From assembly GCF_020829625.1 (NCBI RefSeq), contig NZ_JAIVFX010000014.1:1-64000 (forward strand): a stretch of DNA of 64,000 nucleotides, given 5' to 3'. The notes below the pieces were generated by a model that saw only the letters and a list, made by a program, of their open reading frames with translations, ran no database searches and was not told where the DNA came from. Both the position numbers and the translations under genes were made by a program. Below are positions 1 through 7,274 of this stretch, piece by piece. How positions within the stretch are numbered: position 1 is the stretch's first letter; each line of letters begins with the position of its first letter. The stretch is from Nostoc sp. XA010 (GTDB taxonomy: Bacteria > Cyanobacteriota > Cyanobacteriia > Cyanobacteriales > Nostocaceae).

Positions 1-2
1 AA

Positions 3-155
3 TTGCGGGCGGCGGAAGACCCGGAGTTTGAAACCTTCTATACCAAAAACATTTTGCTCAACGAGGGTATCCGCGCTTGGATGGCTCCTCAAGATCAACC
101 CCACGAACAATTTGTATTCCCTGAGGAAGTTCTACCTCGCGGTAACGCTCTCTAA
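3..155 (+). CDS. psbD: Photosystem II D2 reaction-centre protein, C-terminal 50 residues (5' end outside window)
   Basis: The reading frame open from the left edge encodes the last 50 residues of D2. It ends in FPEEVLPRGNAL and includes FYTKNILLNEGIRAW and APQDQPHEQF, which are characteristic of cyanobacterial D2. D2 pairs with D1 in the photosystem II core of the thylakoid membrane and binds the electron-transfer cofactors. In the usual psbDC operon, psbC starts inside the end of psbD. Here only the first few psbC-like codons can be read in the overlapping frame (VTLSN) before a stop follows, so this is a stand-alone psbD copy without psbC. A terminator-like hairpin lies about 120 bp downstream. 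The identification is very secure; only the length is limited by the window edge. Confidence 0.97.
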   Translation: MRAAEDPEFETFYTKNILLNEGIRAWMAPQDQPHEQFVFPEEVLPRGNAL

Positions 156-272
156 TATTGAAAGCTGACCATGACTTAAATCACGGTTGTGGTTGCCGAA
201 AATTGACACTAACTAGATTAAATAATCTTTTTTGCATAAGCCAATAAAGTGTCAATATTCCCCATTCTCCAG

Positions 273-306
273 TCATCTCCCGCCTTTTGGTGGGGGATTT
301 TTTTTA
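273..306 (+). terminator. Probable intrinsic terminator of psbD
   Basis: A G+C-rich hairpin (CTCCCGCC, loop TTTT, GGTGGGGGA) is followed directly by eight T residues. It lies about 120 bp after the psbD stop and ahead of the next promoter. Confidence 0.75.
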
Positions 307-419
307 TATCGTTAATATCTCTAAATTTATGTGTTATATTAGATGAAGGTTATAAGCCCGGAGCAAATGCTCTGCCCTTTTGAGACTAAGACCGCTTAGG
401 CAACAAGGAGGTGATGCCC

Positions 420-491
420 ATGATAGAAAGTAGTAAATGCATGGGTCATCAGGTTGCAGTTAGCCGGCTGTGTGCCGGGGCTGTTCTCTAA
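420..491 (+). CDS. Possible 23-aa micro-ORF inside the structured RNA
   Basis: An ATG at 420 opens 23 codons (MIESSKCMGHQVAVSRLCAG then AVL) ending in TAA. It is preceded by AAGGAGGTGAT at 405-415, an 11-nt perfect complement of the 16S rRNA 3' end, with about 8 nt between GGAGG and the ATG. The start codon lies in a predicted stem (413-422 with 440-450), so folding could hide it. The peptide has two Cys and one His and no hydrophobic signal. I do not recognise it. It could be a real small protein, a regulatory leader peptide, or a chance ORF in an RNA whose anti-16S sequence has another purpose. Confidence 0.35.
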   Translation: MIESSKCMGHQVAVSRLCAGAVL

Positions 492-591
492 AAGTTAGCC
501 TTAGTTATCATTGAGATACTAAGTTAGCTCAAGTAGCTAGGCAAGCTCGGAGTTCCTTCCGGCAGTCTGGTTGCAACCTGAAGACCCGCTA

Positions 592-642
592 GACCGCTCT
601 GAGATAGATTATCTTATCTAACTCAGAGCGGATAGTTTTTTG
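592..642 (+). terminator. Strong intrinsic terminator of the structured RNA
   Basis: CCGCTCTGAG (594-603) pairs perfectly with CTCAGAGCGG (622-631). An inner TAGAT/ATCTA extends the stem, and a T-run follows (635-641). Confidence 0.85.
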
Positions 643-868
643 TGGGTAACTTTTTTAACTTTGATTAAAAATAAAAATATCTTCCATCAAACCTTGGGTT
701 CTGACTAGATGTGAGCAATAGGGTGTATTCATTAAGTCGGATTTAAATATACACACACGCATTATGCTTGAGTTGATCCTCGCATACTTTCTCTATGGAG
801 AATAAAAGGGATTTTATCTAATGAAATATATAATGTCGCCCAAATAATACAATTAGGAATTTTTTGAT

Positions 869-1150
869 ATGGCACAACTACTCACTGAGGAGGAAATTCA
901 AGAAAGTGCAAAGGTTCTGCCCGGTTGGACTGTTAAAGGCTCCAACTTAGAGATTACCCGCACATTCAAGGATTTTATCCAAGCAATTGAGTTTGTCAAT
1001 AAGCTGGTGGAGCCTGCGGAATCGGCAGGACATCATCCAGATTTAGAGATTTCCTACAACAAAGTGAAGATTGCCCTCACAACACATGATGCAGGTGGGC
1101 TGACGCAGGCTGACTTTGATTTAGCGCAGGCGATTTCCCAAATTAACTAA
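869..1150 (+). CDS. Pterin-4a-carbinolamine dehydratase
   Basis: A 93-residue protein, the normal size of the PCD/DCoH family. The family signature is complete: ESAGHHPDLEISY with H55-H56-P57, then TTHDAGGLTQADFDLA with H73 and the following acidic residues. Members dehydrate 4a-hydroxytetrahydropterin in the recycling of tetrahydrobiopterin after aromatic amino acid hydroxylation. In cyanobacteria without such a hydroxylase the role is unclear. The gene stands alone between the structured RNA and the porin gene. Two other loci in the window (5637 and 48849) may also concern pterins. The ATG start is the only reasonable one; the sequence just upstream is A+T-rich without a strong ribosome binding site. 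Confidence 0.92.
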   Translation: MAQLLTEEEIQESAKVLPGWTVKGSNLEITRTFKDFIQAIEFVNKLVEPAESAGHHPDLEISYNKVKIALTTHDAGGLTQADFDLAQAISQIN

Positions 1151-1783
1151 GTAATTGATTCTGACATCTTTAAGTAGTTAACTGGAAGTCACAGCGACGT
1201 GAGACGCAGGGTTCAGCAAGCTTTAAAATTAGAAGTACAGGTTTTGGTTTGGAATGGGCTGGTTTCAAAACTCTTGATTCAGAAGCGGGTGTTTGTGATC
1301 GCAATAGCAGATAAACTATCCCGCATAAAGGCTTTGCCTAAATTTGTATAGCTGAGTCAGTATGTTTTAATTTTTAATTGGTACGCGAATTTTAGTAAGG
1401 CTAAGTGCAAGAAGAGATTTTTAGTCACAATCTGCTAAGTGTCTAAGCTTGGAGCGATGTAGCCTGCGTAACCAGCGAATGCCCTAAAGTGTACTCTCTG
1501 CTTAGATATTTAGATAATTATGTGTGACAGTTCTTAAGGCGATCACTTCAATCTTGTCATTTAGATCCGATGTTTTATAATGTTATGATATAAAGATATG
1601 TTTTTGCATAAGTTAATCACATAAGTTTTTAACCCTAAGTTAATCGTTTATTAGCTTTGCAAAAACTAAAATTGTAGTAGTGGCAACTATGCCTTATCCA
1701 CAGGTTTCAATGAGATGTCGCATTTTTGAGATTTTAGGTGCAACGAATACAATTATCTAAACAAGGTGTGAGGAGTAGAGAAG
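1151..1783. other. Intergenic region upstream of the porin gene
   Basis: A 630-bp A+T-rich stretch with no convincing ORF. It holds the porin promoter candidate and a leader of about 200 nt. Scattered short direct repeats are present, but no RNA gene was recognised. Confidence 0.6.
1554..1581 (+). promoter_or_regulatory. Candidate sigma-70 type promoter for the porin gene
   Basis: TTGTCA at 1554-1559 and a consensus TATAAT at 1576-1581 are separated by 16 bp. Transcription would start near 1588 and give a leader of about 195 nt before the porin ATG, which has a GAGGAG ribosome binding site. Confidence 0.5.
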
Positions 1784-3511
1784 ATGTCTAATATATTGTG
1801 GAAATCCTTAGTGGTTAGCCCAGCAGTTTTGGGAGCAACATTGTTAGTTTCGGCAACAGCAATGGCCGCTCCAAACAAAACCACTGAAGTATCACCAGCC
1901 GCACAACCAGGTGTAACTGAAGTTACCCAACAGCCAGAAATATTGGCTCAAACAACCATTGATCAAGTTAATCGCTACAGCAACGAAGGCAACCAAAATA
2001 ATTCTCAGTCTCAAGTAACATCGGTTTCTCAATTTTCTGATGTACAACCCACTGACTGGGCATTCCAAGCATTGCAGTCCTTGGTTGAGCGTTATGGTTG
2101 TATTGCAGGTTACCCAAATGCTACTTATCGCGGTAATCGTGCTTTGACCCGTTATGAATTTGCTGCTGGTTTAAATGCCTGTTTGGATCGGGTTAACGAA
2201 TTGATTGCCACAGCAACAGCTGACTTGGTGACCAAACAAGATTTAGCTACCTTACAACGGTTACAAGAAGAATTTTCCGCAGAATTGGCAACTCTACGCG
2301 GTCGCGTAGATTCCTTAGAAGCGCGGACTGCTGAATTAGAAGCGAATCAGTTCTCCACCACCACAAAACTAGTCGGTGAAGCCATTTTTGCAGTTAGTGA
2401 TGTGTTTGGGGGAACCACTGGTGACAACAACAACACCGTCTTCCAAGATCGGGTACGTTTAGACTTGCAAACCAGCTTCACTGGTAGAGACATTTTACAT
2501 ACCCGTCTAGCAGCAGGTAATGCAGCAGCCTTTACACAATTTGATAACGCTGGTGGTCCTCTCGCTACTGCTGAAGGTACACAAACGTTTCAAGTTGGTA
2601 ATCAGGGTGGTAACAACAGCGTCAATATAGATCGTTTGACCTATGAAGCTCCCATAGGCCCAGCCAACGTTTACTTAGCAGCTAGTGGTGGACGACACAG
2701 CCATTATGCAGCCGTTAATAACCCTTACTTTTTTGATCAAACTGATGGGGGTAACGGTGCTTTATCTACCTTTGCTTCTGAAAGCCCCATCTATCGGATT
2801 GGTGGTGGTGCAGGTATAGCGCTCAATCTACCCCTTGGTAGAGGTCAGGGTATTCTAGGAAATAGCTCAATCACTGCGGGTTACTTAGCAACGGATGCTA
2901 ATAATCCTGGTATTAGTTCAGGTCTGACCAACGGCGACTATGCAGCTCTTGGACAGTTGAACTTTAGTGTTGGCGATCGCTTGGCTTTAGCTGCTACCTA
3001 CGTCCACGGATATAGTGCAGGCGGTTTCTTGTTTGACTCCGGTACTTCATCAAACGTAAACAACGCTTTTGCATCTTCTGTTGCAGTAGGTACTCAACAA
3101 GCTAACACTCTACTGGGCACAGGTTCCAGCAATTCCTACGGTGTGTCGGCTGCGTTTAGACCCAGCGACAAACTGTCAGTTAGTGGCTTCGTCTCTTACC
3201 ATGATGTCACCGGCTCTGGTATAAATGATGATTATGAAGCTTGGAGCTATGGTCTTGGCGTAGCCTTACCTGATTTTGGTAAAAAGGGTAACGTTTTAGG
3301 TGTCTTTGCTGGTGCAGAACCCTATTCCTTTAACCGCCCAGGTTTTGGTGGTAATAACGATATACCATATCACTTTGAAGGCTTCTACAAGTATCGGGTG
3401 TCAGATAATATCTCTGTTACCCCTGGTGTAATCTGGTTGACTTCTCCTGGTCAAAATAGCGATAACGATGATGCGATTATCGGTACGCTCAGAACAACTT
3501 TCACCTTCTAG
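1784..3511 (+). CDS. SLH-domain outer-membrane porin (cyanobacterial OprB/Som type)
   Basis: The 575-residue precursor begins with a signal peptide (hydrophobic 8-27, probable cleavage after AMA at 28). An S-layer-homology domain covers about 83-140 (FSDVQPTDWAFQALQSLVER, then GYPNATYRGNRALTRYEFA). A short coiled coil follows at 143-188. The rest is a glycine- and aromatic-rich beta-barrel ending in the terminal phenylalanine (TTFTF) expected of outer-membrane proteins. In this family the SLH domain anchors to peptidoglycan-linked polymer and the barrel forms a pore in the outer membrane. A GAGGAG ribosome binding site precedes the ATG and a terminator follows the stop, so it is monocistronic. 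Synteny with psbD and the carbinolamine dehydratase supports the Nostoc/Anabaena assignment. The solute specificity cannot be read from sequence. Confidence 0.93.
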   Translation: MSNILWKSLVVSPAVLGATLLVSATAMAAPNKTTEVSPAAQPGVTEVTQQPEILAQTTIDQVNRYSNEGNQNNSQSQVTSVSQFSDVQPTDWAFQALQSLVERYGCIAGYPNATYRGNRALTRYEFAAGLNACLDRVNELIATATADLVTKQDLATLQRLQEEFSAELATLRGRVDSLEARTAELEANQFSTTTKLVGEAIFAVSDVFGGTTGDNNNTVFQDRVRLDLQTSFTGRDILHTRLAAGNAAAFTQFDNAGGPLATAEGTQTFQVGNQGGNNSVNIDRLTYEAPIGPANVYLAASGGRHSHYAAVNNPYFFDQTDGGNGALSTFASESPIYRIGGGAGIALNLPLGRGQGILGNSSITAGYLATDANNPGISSGLTNGDYAALGQLNFSVGDRLALAATYVHGYSAGGFLFDSGTSSNVNNAFASSVAVGTQQANTLLGTGSSNSYGVSAAFRPSDKLSVSGFVSYHDVTGSGINDDYEAWSYGLGVALPDFGKKGNVLGVFAGAEPYSFNRPGFGGNNDIPYHFEGFYKYRVSDNISVTPGVIWLTSPGQNSDNDDAIIGTLRTTFTF

Positions 3512-3548
3512 AATGTTGACTATCCACGGATAATTTTGAACTTTATTG

Positions 3549-3580
3549 CTCCCCGCCATTAGGCGGGGCTTTTTGTTTTT
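3549..3580 (+). terminator. Intrinsic terminator of the porin gene
   Basis: GCCCCGCC-type stem: CCCCGCC, loop ATTA, GGCGGGG, followed by CTTTTTGTTTTT. Located 40 bp after the stop codon. Confidence 0.88.
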
Positions 3581-3630
3581 ATTATTGACTAATGACAAAT
3601 GACTTTTGACTAATAACTAAGGGCTAAATT

Positions 3631-4593
3631 ATGCGAATTGCTCGTAACATTACAGAACTGGTTGGTCGTACACCCCTAGTGCAGTTGAACCGTATTCCCC
3701 AAACAGAAGGATGTGTTGCAAAAATTCTGGTGAAATTGGAAAGTATGAACCCATCGGCATCAGTCAAAGATCGGATTGGGGTGAGTATGATTAACGCCGC
3801 CGAAGAAGAAGGGCTGATTACTCCTGGAAAGACAGTATTGGTAGAACCTACCTCTGGAAACACAGGAATTGCCCTAGCAATGGCAGCAGCAGCTAAAGGT
3901 TATCGATTAATTTTGACAATGCCAGAGACAATGAGTTCGGAGCGACGGGCGATGTTGCGGGCCTATGGAGCAGAACTGGAACTAACGCCAGGGATGGAAG
4001 GCATGAGTGGGGCAATTGGGCGGGCGCAACAAATCGTTAATAGTACGCCAAATACTTATATGTTGCAGCAGTTCCGCAATCCTGCCAATGCAAAAGTGCA
4101 TCGGGAAACTACAGCTCTTGAAATCTGGGAAGATACCGATGGACAAGTAGATATGATCGTGGCAGGGGTGGGCACAGGTGGTACGATCACTGGTATAGCA
4201 GAAGTGATTAAAGCACGCAAACCTAGTTTTAAGGCGATCGCTGTTGAACCATCCAATAGCCCAGTTTTATCTGGGGGACGACCAGGGCCACACAAAATTC
4301 AAGGAATTGGCGCTGGGTTCATTCCCCAAGTTCTCAAGATAAAATTGATTGATGAAGTGATTACCGTCACCGATGAAGAAGCGATCGCTTATAGTCGGCG
4401 TTTGGCAAAAGAAGAAGGGCTACTATCTGGTATTTCCAGTGGAGCAGCTTTATGTGCAGCAATTCGCGTCGCCCAACGTCAAGAAAATAAGGGACGTTTA
4501 ATTGTGATGATTCAGCCCAGTTTTGGTGAGAGATATTTGAGTACACCGTTGTTCCAAGACCTGGAAACAAGGTTAGCCGCTAGCATCAGCTAA
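3631..4593 (+). CDS. cysK: Cysteine synthase (O-acetylserine sulfhydrylase)
   Basis: A 320-residue fold-type II PLP enzyme. It makes L-cysteine from O-acetylserine and sulfide in the cytoplasm, the last step of sulfate assimilation. The N-terminus MRIARNITELVGRTPLVQLN is typical. The PLP lysine is K46 in PSASVKDR, the substrate loop TSGNTG is at 74-79, and the phosphate-binding glycine loop VGTGGTITG follows. The C-terminal PSFGERYLSTPLF matches CysK. Length and motifs agree with CysK rather than CysM or cystathionine beta-synthase. The gene is followed after only 15 bp by the J-domain gene, so the two are probably cotranscribed. Cyanobacteria often carry several paralogs, so the isozyme is not certain. 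Confidence 0.94.
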   Translation: MRIARNITELVGRTPLVQLNRIPQTEGCVAKILVKLESMNPSASVKDRIGVSMINAAEEEGLITPGKTVLVEPTSGNTGIALAMAAAAKGYRLILTMPETMSSERRAMLRAYGAELELTPGMEGMSGAIGRAQQIVNSTPNTYMLQQFRNPANAKVHRETTALEIWEDTDGQVDMIVAGVGTGGTITGIAEVIKARKPSFKAIAVEPSNSPVLSGGRPGPHKIQGIGAGFIPQVLKIKLIDEVITVTDEEAIAYSRRLAKEEGLLSGISSGAALCAAIRVAQRQENKGRLIVMIQPSFGERYLSTPLFQDLETRLAASIS

Positions 4594-4608
4594 CGATAAA
4601 TTGAATTA

Positions 4609-5307
4609 ATGGTCAATAAGCACGTTTCTAACCATTACGAAACTCTCAAAGTTAGTCCAAGTGCAAGCCTTGCGGAGATTAAGCAAGCCTATCGCCGCTT
4701 GGTTAAGTTATTTCATCCTGACAGCAATCAGGAAAGTGCCGATCAAGAGCAGATAATCCGCATCAATGCAGCTTATGAAGTCTTAGGCGACAACCAAAAT
4801 CGCCGCAATTATGACCAACAACTGCAAAATGACTCTCAAAAATTAAATAGCGATCGCCAACAGCGTACAGCATCCGCACAAAAGCATTACCAGACAATAC
4901 GAAAAACTGGACGCGATGTTGACGAGCAAGTTGAGGAATGGCTGCGCCAAGTTTACCAACCAGTAAATCGGTTGCTTTGTACGATTCTTTATTCGTTAGA
5001 AGAACAAATGGAGCAATTAGCTGCTGATCCCTTTGATGATGAGTTATTAGATGAATTTCAGGAATATTTAAAAGCCTGTCGAGACGACCTCAAGCAAGCA
5101 CAAATTACTTTTCGCTCTCTACCGAATCCCCCTAGTTTAGCAAGAACAGCCGCTCACCTTTACTACAGCCTCGATCAAGTAGGAGATGGACTCGATGAAC
5201 TAGGTTATTTTCCTTTGAATTACGATGAGCGTTATTTACACACAGGTCATGAACTATTCCGCATAGCTACGAGATTACACTGTGAGGCACAAGCATCTGT
5301 TACATAG
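4609..5307 (+). CDS. DnaJ-domain protein
   Basis: A 232-residue protein with an N-terminal J domain at about 9-70: NHYETLKVSPSASLAEIKQA, the HPD tripeptide at 36-38, and the end NRRNYDQQL. J domains recruit and stimulate Hsp70 (DnaK). There is no G/F-rich region, zinc centre or standard C-terminal substrate domain. The remaining 160 residues are mostly helical and charged, so this is a class C J-protein of unknown client. It lies 15 bp after cysK on the same strand and is probably cotranscribed with it. ATG is the start; no strong ribosome binding site is seen, consistent with coupling to cysK. Confidence 0.88.
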   Translation: MVNKHVSNHYETLKVSPSASLAEIKQAYRRLVKLFHPDSNQESADQEQIIRINAAYEVLGDNQNRRNYDQQLQNDSQKLNSDRQQRTASAQKHYQTIRKTGRDVDEQVEEWLRQVYQPVNRLLCTILYSLEEQMEQLAADPFDDELLDEFQEYLKACRDDLKQAQITFRSLPNPPSLARTAAHLYYSLDQVGDGLDELGYFPLNYDERYLHTGHELFRIATRLHCEAQASVT

Positions 5308-5636
5308 GCATTGGGAATTGGGCATGGGGCATTGGGCATGATGGCTCAATTTCGTTGCACGTCAAAGGACTAATGACTAATGACTAACGCTCTTCTATGA
5401 CTCTGGAGAGAGAATAATCCAAGCGATTAGAAATCGCGGCTATACAAACATAGACGCTTTGCGGCTTCCCGCAGGGTAGTCCGCCTGAGCGGACTAACGG
5501 CAAAATAGCGTTTCAAATTTAATCTGACGAGAGTAATAAAAGAGCGCTAATGACTAATGACTAATGACTAAGAAATTAGTTTATGCTGGAAATAGAGAAA
5601 GATTAAGAAATTTTAAATTCTGCTCATAGTGTACTC
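5308..5636. repeat. Repeat-filled intergenic region (STRR-type plus palindromic dispersed repeat)
   Basis: Contains short tandem units (GGGAATTGGGCATGGGGCAT; TGACTAATGACTAA several times). A dispersed palindromic element at about 5452-5497 (GACGCTTTGCGGCTTCCCGC, then AGGGTAGTCCGCCTGAGCGGACT) is of a type common in Nostoc intergenic DNA. No gene is supported. Confidence 0.7.
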
Positions 5637-6509
5637 ATGCAATGTATTGTTAACCGCCGCGCCCAGTTTTCGGCAAGTCATCGTTATTGGCTGCCAGAAC
5701 TGAGTGAAGCTGAGAATATTGAGAAATTTGGTGCTTGCTCAAGATTTCCGGGACACGGACATAATTATGTCTTATTCATCTCCCTAGCCGGGGAATTGGA
5801 TGAATATGGCATGGTATTGAACTTGTCTGATGTGAAACACGTAATTAAACGGGAAGTTACCAGTCAATTGGACTTCTCTTATCTCAACGATGCGTGGGGA
5901 GAATTTCAACAAACTCTGCCCACCACTGAGAATATTGCACGGATTATTTGGCAGCGACTAGCACCACACTTGCCTTTAGTCCGTGTACAGTTATTTGAAC
6001 ATCCTGAACTTTGGGCAGATTATATGGGAAACGCAATGGAAGCCTACCTCAGCATCAGTACTCACTTTAGCGCCGCCCATCGGCTAGCTCACCCAAACCT
6101 CAGTAACGAAGAAAACACTGAGATTTATGGCAAGTGCGCTCGTCCCCACGGTCACGGACACAACTATCATTTAGAAGTCACTGTGAAAGGGGAAATTGAC
6201 CCACGGACAGGGATGATTGTTGATTTAGGTGCTTTGAACCAAGTAATAGAAGATTATGTGGTTGAGCCATTCGATCACACCTTTTTAAACAAAGACATTC
6301 CCTACTTTGCTGAAGTTGTTCCCACTGCTGAAAATATCGCACTTTATATTAGTAATTTACTGCGATCGCCTATTCAAGAATTGGGAGCTAAACTTTACAA
6401 AGTGAAACTGATTGAAAGTCCCAATAACTCCTGCGAAATCTACTGTACTGAATCTGAATCAAATTCAGTCAGTGCAGCCGCGAGTAAGCCAGTATTAGCA
6501 AGGATTTAG
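5637..6509 (+). CDS. Tandem two-domain 6-pyruvoyl-tetrahydropterin synthase / QueD-like protein
   Basis: At 290 residues this is twice the length of a normal PTPS/QueD (about 120-140). Both halves carry the family signature. Domain 1 (1-125) has H15 in FSASHRYW, C34, and H40/H42 in GHGHNY. Domain 2 (135-272) has H148 in FSAAHRL, C167, and H173/H175 in GHGHNY. Family members use Zn and a Cys-Asp-His system to convert dihydroneopterin triphosphate into 6-pyruvoyl- or 6-carboxy-tetrahydropterin. Domain 2 keeps Asp213-His214 and Glu260. Domain 1 reads LDFSYLN where LDHxxLN is expected, so the catalytic His is Phe80 and this half is probably impaired. The product could feed queuosine or tetrahydrobiopterin synthesis. 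It is monocistronic and flanked by repeats. Confidence 0.87.
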   Translation: MQCIVNRRAQFSASHRYWLPELSEAENIEKFGACSRFPGHGHNYVLFISLAGELDEYGMVLNLSDVKHVIKREVTSQLDFSYLNDAWGEFQQTLPTTENIARIIWQRLAPHLPLVRVQLFEHPELWADYMGNAMEAYLSISTHFSAAHRLAHPNLSNEENTEIYGKCARPHGHGHNYHLEVTVKGEIDPRTGMIVDLGALNQVIEDYVVEPFDHTFLNKDIPYFAEVVPTAENIALYISNLLRSPIQELGAKLYKVKLIESPNNSCEIYCTESESNSVSAAASKPVLARI

Positions 6510-6552
6510 GTAATTGAAAATTTAGGCATAGGGAATTATATCATCCCCATGA

Positions 6553-6625
6553 TGCCAGTTGCTTCTCCTGTCGGAGACGCTAAGAGCGAACAAGTCGGCA
6601 GAGCCGCCCAACGCACTGGCTCCCC
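6553..6625. repeat. Dispersed palindromic repeat (Nostoc SDR-like)
   Basis: CTTCTCCTGTCGGAGACGCT followed by AAGAGCGAAC. A closely related copy lies in the opposite orientation at about 54268-54302 (GTTCGCGTAGCGTCTCCGAT then AGGAGAAG). Confidence 0.65.
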
Positions 6626-6634
6626 AATGCCCAA

Positions 6635-7242
6635 CTAAAAAAGTTTACTAACTAAGCAGTTGAAACCAGGTAGCAAAGGACTTGTTAACTCATCTTGACT
6701 GAATAAAGTAGCTGTCAACTTTAATGCAGCCTGTTCACGGCGAGAAATCTCAACTTTCTTCTGTATAGAATCGCAAATCCAATATTCTTGAACACCTTGG
6801 ACTGAATACAGCTTTAGCTTTGTTTCTTTGTCGCGTTTCTGGTTTTTTCACCGGGGGATAAAACCTCTACAACTAACTCCGGTGCGCCCGTGAGGTGTCC
6901 AGCTTCATCTAGTAAGTTTTTTAAGCGTTCATGACTTGCCCACACCACATCAGGGATCACATTGTCAGAATGTGAGAAAATAATTCCAGGTGCGATGTCT
7001 GACGACAAGCTGCTCCGCATCTACGCAGCCTGACCTAAACCAGTTTCATCTGACCAAATCTTAAGAACTGTAGCAATATTGACACAACTCGTTTGATGAT
7101 CCCAGTTAGGTGCTTTAGTCACAAAGAGTTCTCCATCTATAATCTCATAGCGATTTCTGCGTTCACGAAGTGTCTCGGAACGAGAATCGCCAGCAAATAG
7201 TTCTAAATCAGCAGTCGTCCAACGCACTGGAGTTGTTTGCAT
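6635..7242 (-). pseudogene. Uma2-family (PD-(D/E)XK-like) gene, broken by an insertion with stop and by a frameshift
   Basis: Reading from 7242, the frame gives an Uma2-type N-terminus (RYEIIDGELFVTKAPNWDHQ, then IWSDETGLGQAA) and meets TAG at 7019-7021. It resumes in the same frame after an extra segment with APGIIFSHSDNVIPDVVWAS and VVEVLSPGEK. A second lesion then shifts the frame at a run of six A: one more A would restore KNQKRDKETKLKLYSVQGVQ and EYWICDS, ending at 6635. The extra bases around the stop (about 7000-7022) resemble a fragment of the dispersed GCGGAGCAGCTTG-type repeat. Uma2 proteins are a large cyanobacterial family with a restriction-endonuclease-like fold and unknown role. 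With two independent lesions the gene is very probably inactive. Confidence 0.8.
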
Positions 7243-7274
7243 AGAAACCCCCTAGCATTTTTCTAAATCATATT

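Larger units (their letters stand above)
345..642 (+). ncRNA. Candidate structured RNA of about 295 nt, family not recognised
   Basis: A TATATT -10-like box at 335-340 precedes a stretch rich in complementary segments that ends at a strong intrinsic terminator. Helices visible by eye: GAGC/GCTC near 360-372; CTAAG/CTTAG near 386-399; GATGCCCATG (413-422) with CATGGGTCATC (440-450); CCGGC/GCCGG (464-478); a long arm around 498-533; and CAGGTTGCA (450-458) with TGCAACCTG (572-580), which closes a multibranched domain. Inside lies a 23-codon ORF with an unusually perfect ribosome binding site. It does not match what I remember of RNase P RNA, tmRNA, the cobalamin riboswitch or Yfr1. It could be an independent small RNA, a leader-peptide transcript or a known cyanobacterial RNA motif that I cannot name. 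The next gene starts more than 220 bp after the terminator, so this is probably not a simple leader for it. Confidence 0.6.

Noticed and set aside
345..642. 6S RNA, RNase P RNA, tmRNA or cobalamin riboswitch at this site
   Set aside because: No tmRNA tag sequence, no recognisable RNase P or B12-box core, and the 5' and 3' ends do not form a 6S-like closing stem. The identity was left open.
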